The position numbers and the translations under genes are program-made. A stretch of DNA of 64,000 nucleotides from Siderastrea siderea (lineage: Eukaryota > Cnidaria > Anthozoa > Scleractinia > Rhizangiidae): contig OZ034968.1 of NCBI GenBank assembly GCA_964030785.1, positions 34,923,186-34,987,185 of the forward strand. Reading direction: 5' to 3'. Within the stretch, counting starts at the first letter, position 1, and the number at the start of each line of letters is the position of its first letter. Below the pieces are notes generated by a model, which was not told the DNA's origin, made no database searches, and was given only the letters and a program-made list of their open reading frames with translations. This document shows positions 63,987 through 64,000 of the stretch, piece by piece.

Positions 63987-64000
63987 GTAGGAGGATGCCC

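Overview
This is eukaryotic DNA. It has long GT-AG introns, short exons and AT-rich spacers, and it is packed with terminal-inverted-repeat (TIR) elements, foldback elements, a Penelope-like retroelement fragment, a tRNA-derived SINE and microsatellites. The repeat style and the closeness of MAP2K5 and TSPO to animal proteins suggest an invertebrate animal, most likely an anthozoan cnidarian such as a stony coral. The phylum is an inference, not a proof.

Five protein-coding genes were assembled by hand from splice sites and reading phase. (1) 2216-3835 (+): the last two exons of a single-pass membrane protein. (2) 6908-9989 (-): a complete three-exon TSPO gene of 166 aa. (3) 23996-26186 (-): a complete two-exon secreted protein of 338 aa. 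A granulin-like cysteine block is followed by a domain resembling ADP-ribosyltransferases. (4) 31439-42333 (+): an intact 12-exon gene of 715 aa with an OTU-type cysteine-protease core and a PHD-like zinc finger. (5) 49086-63986 (+): the first 14 recognised exons of MAP2K5 (MEK5), from the PB1 domain to the HRD motif of the kinase domain; the gene runs off the window.

The most unusual region is 31.3-47.2 kb. Two 120-bp inverted repeats about 15.9 kb apart each end in the same start codon context (ATGGCGGAC) and point inward. The left one starts the OTU/PHD gene. The right one starts a second multi-exon gene (42502-47112, -) whose cysteine clusters resemble the CxC region of KDZ transposases and of HMGXB3. 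The two genes converge near 42.4 kb. The whole unit looks like a giant two-gene transposon, with a hAT element (31702-35100) nested in intron 2 of the OTU gene. A 1.7-kb palindrome abuts its right end and lies about 150 bp upstream of the MAP2K5 start codon.

The rest is mainly repeats: 2.7-6.9 kb MITEs; 11.5-14.3 kb TTAA-flanked elements in inverted orientation, one nested in another MITE; 15.2-16.3 and 18.4-18.7 kb TIR elements; 19.4-23.6 kb a composite of nested elements and a Penelope-like reverse-transcriptase remnant between long inverted arms; 26.5-28.0 kb diverged tandem segments upstream of the secreted-protein gene. MAP2K5 introns hold a hAT-like MITE, an element with a clean 8-bp target duplication, a 2.5-kb TTAA-flanked foldback element carrying P2RX7-C-like gene pieces, a GGATCC-repeat element and two strong hairpins.
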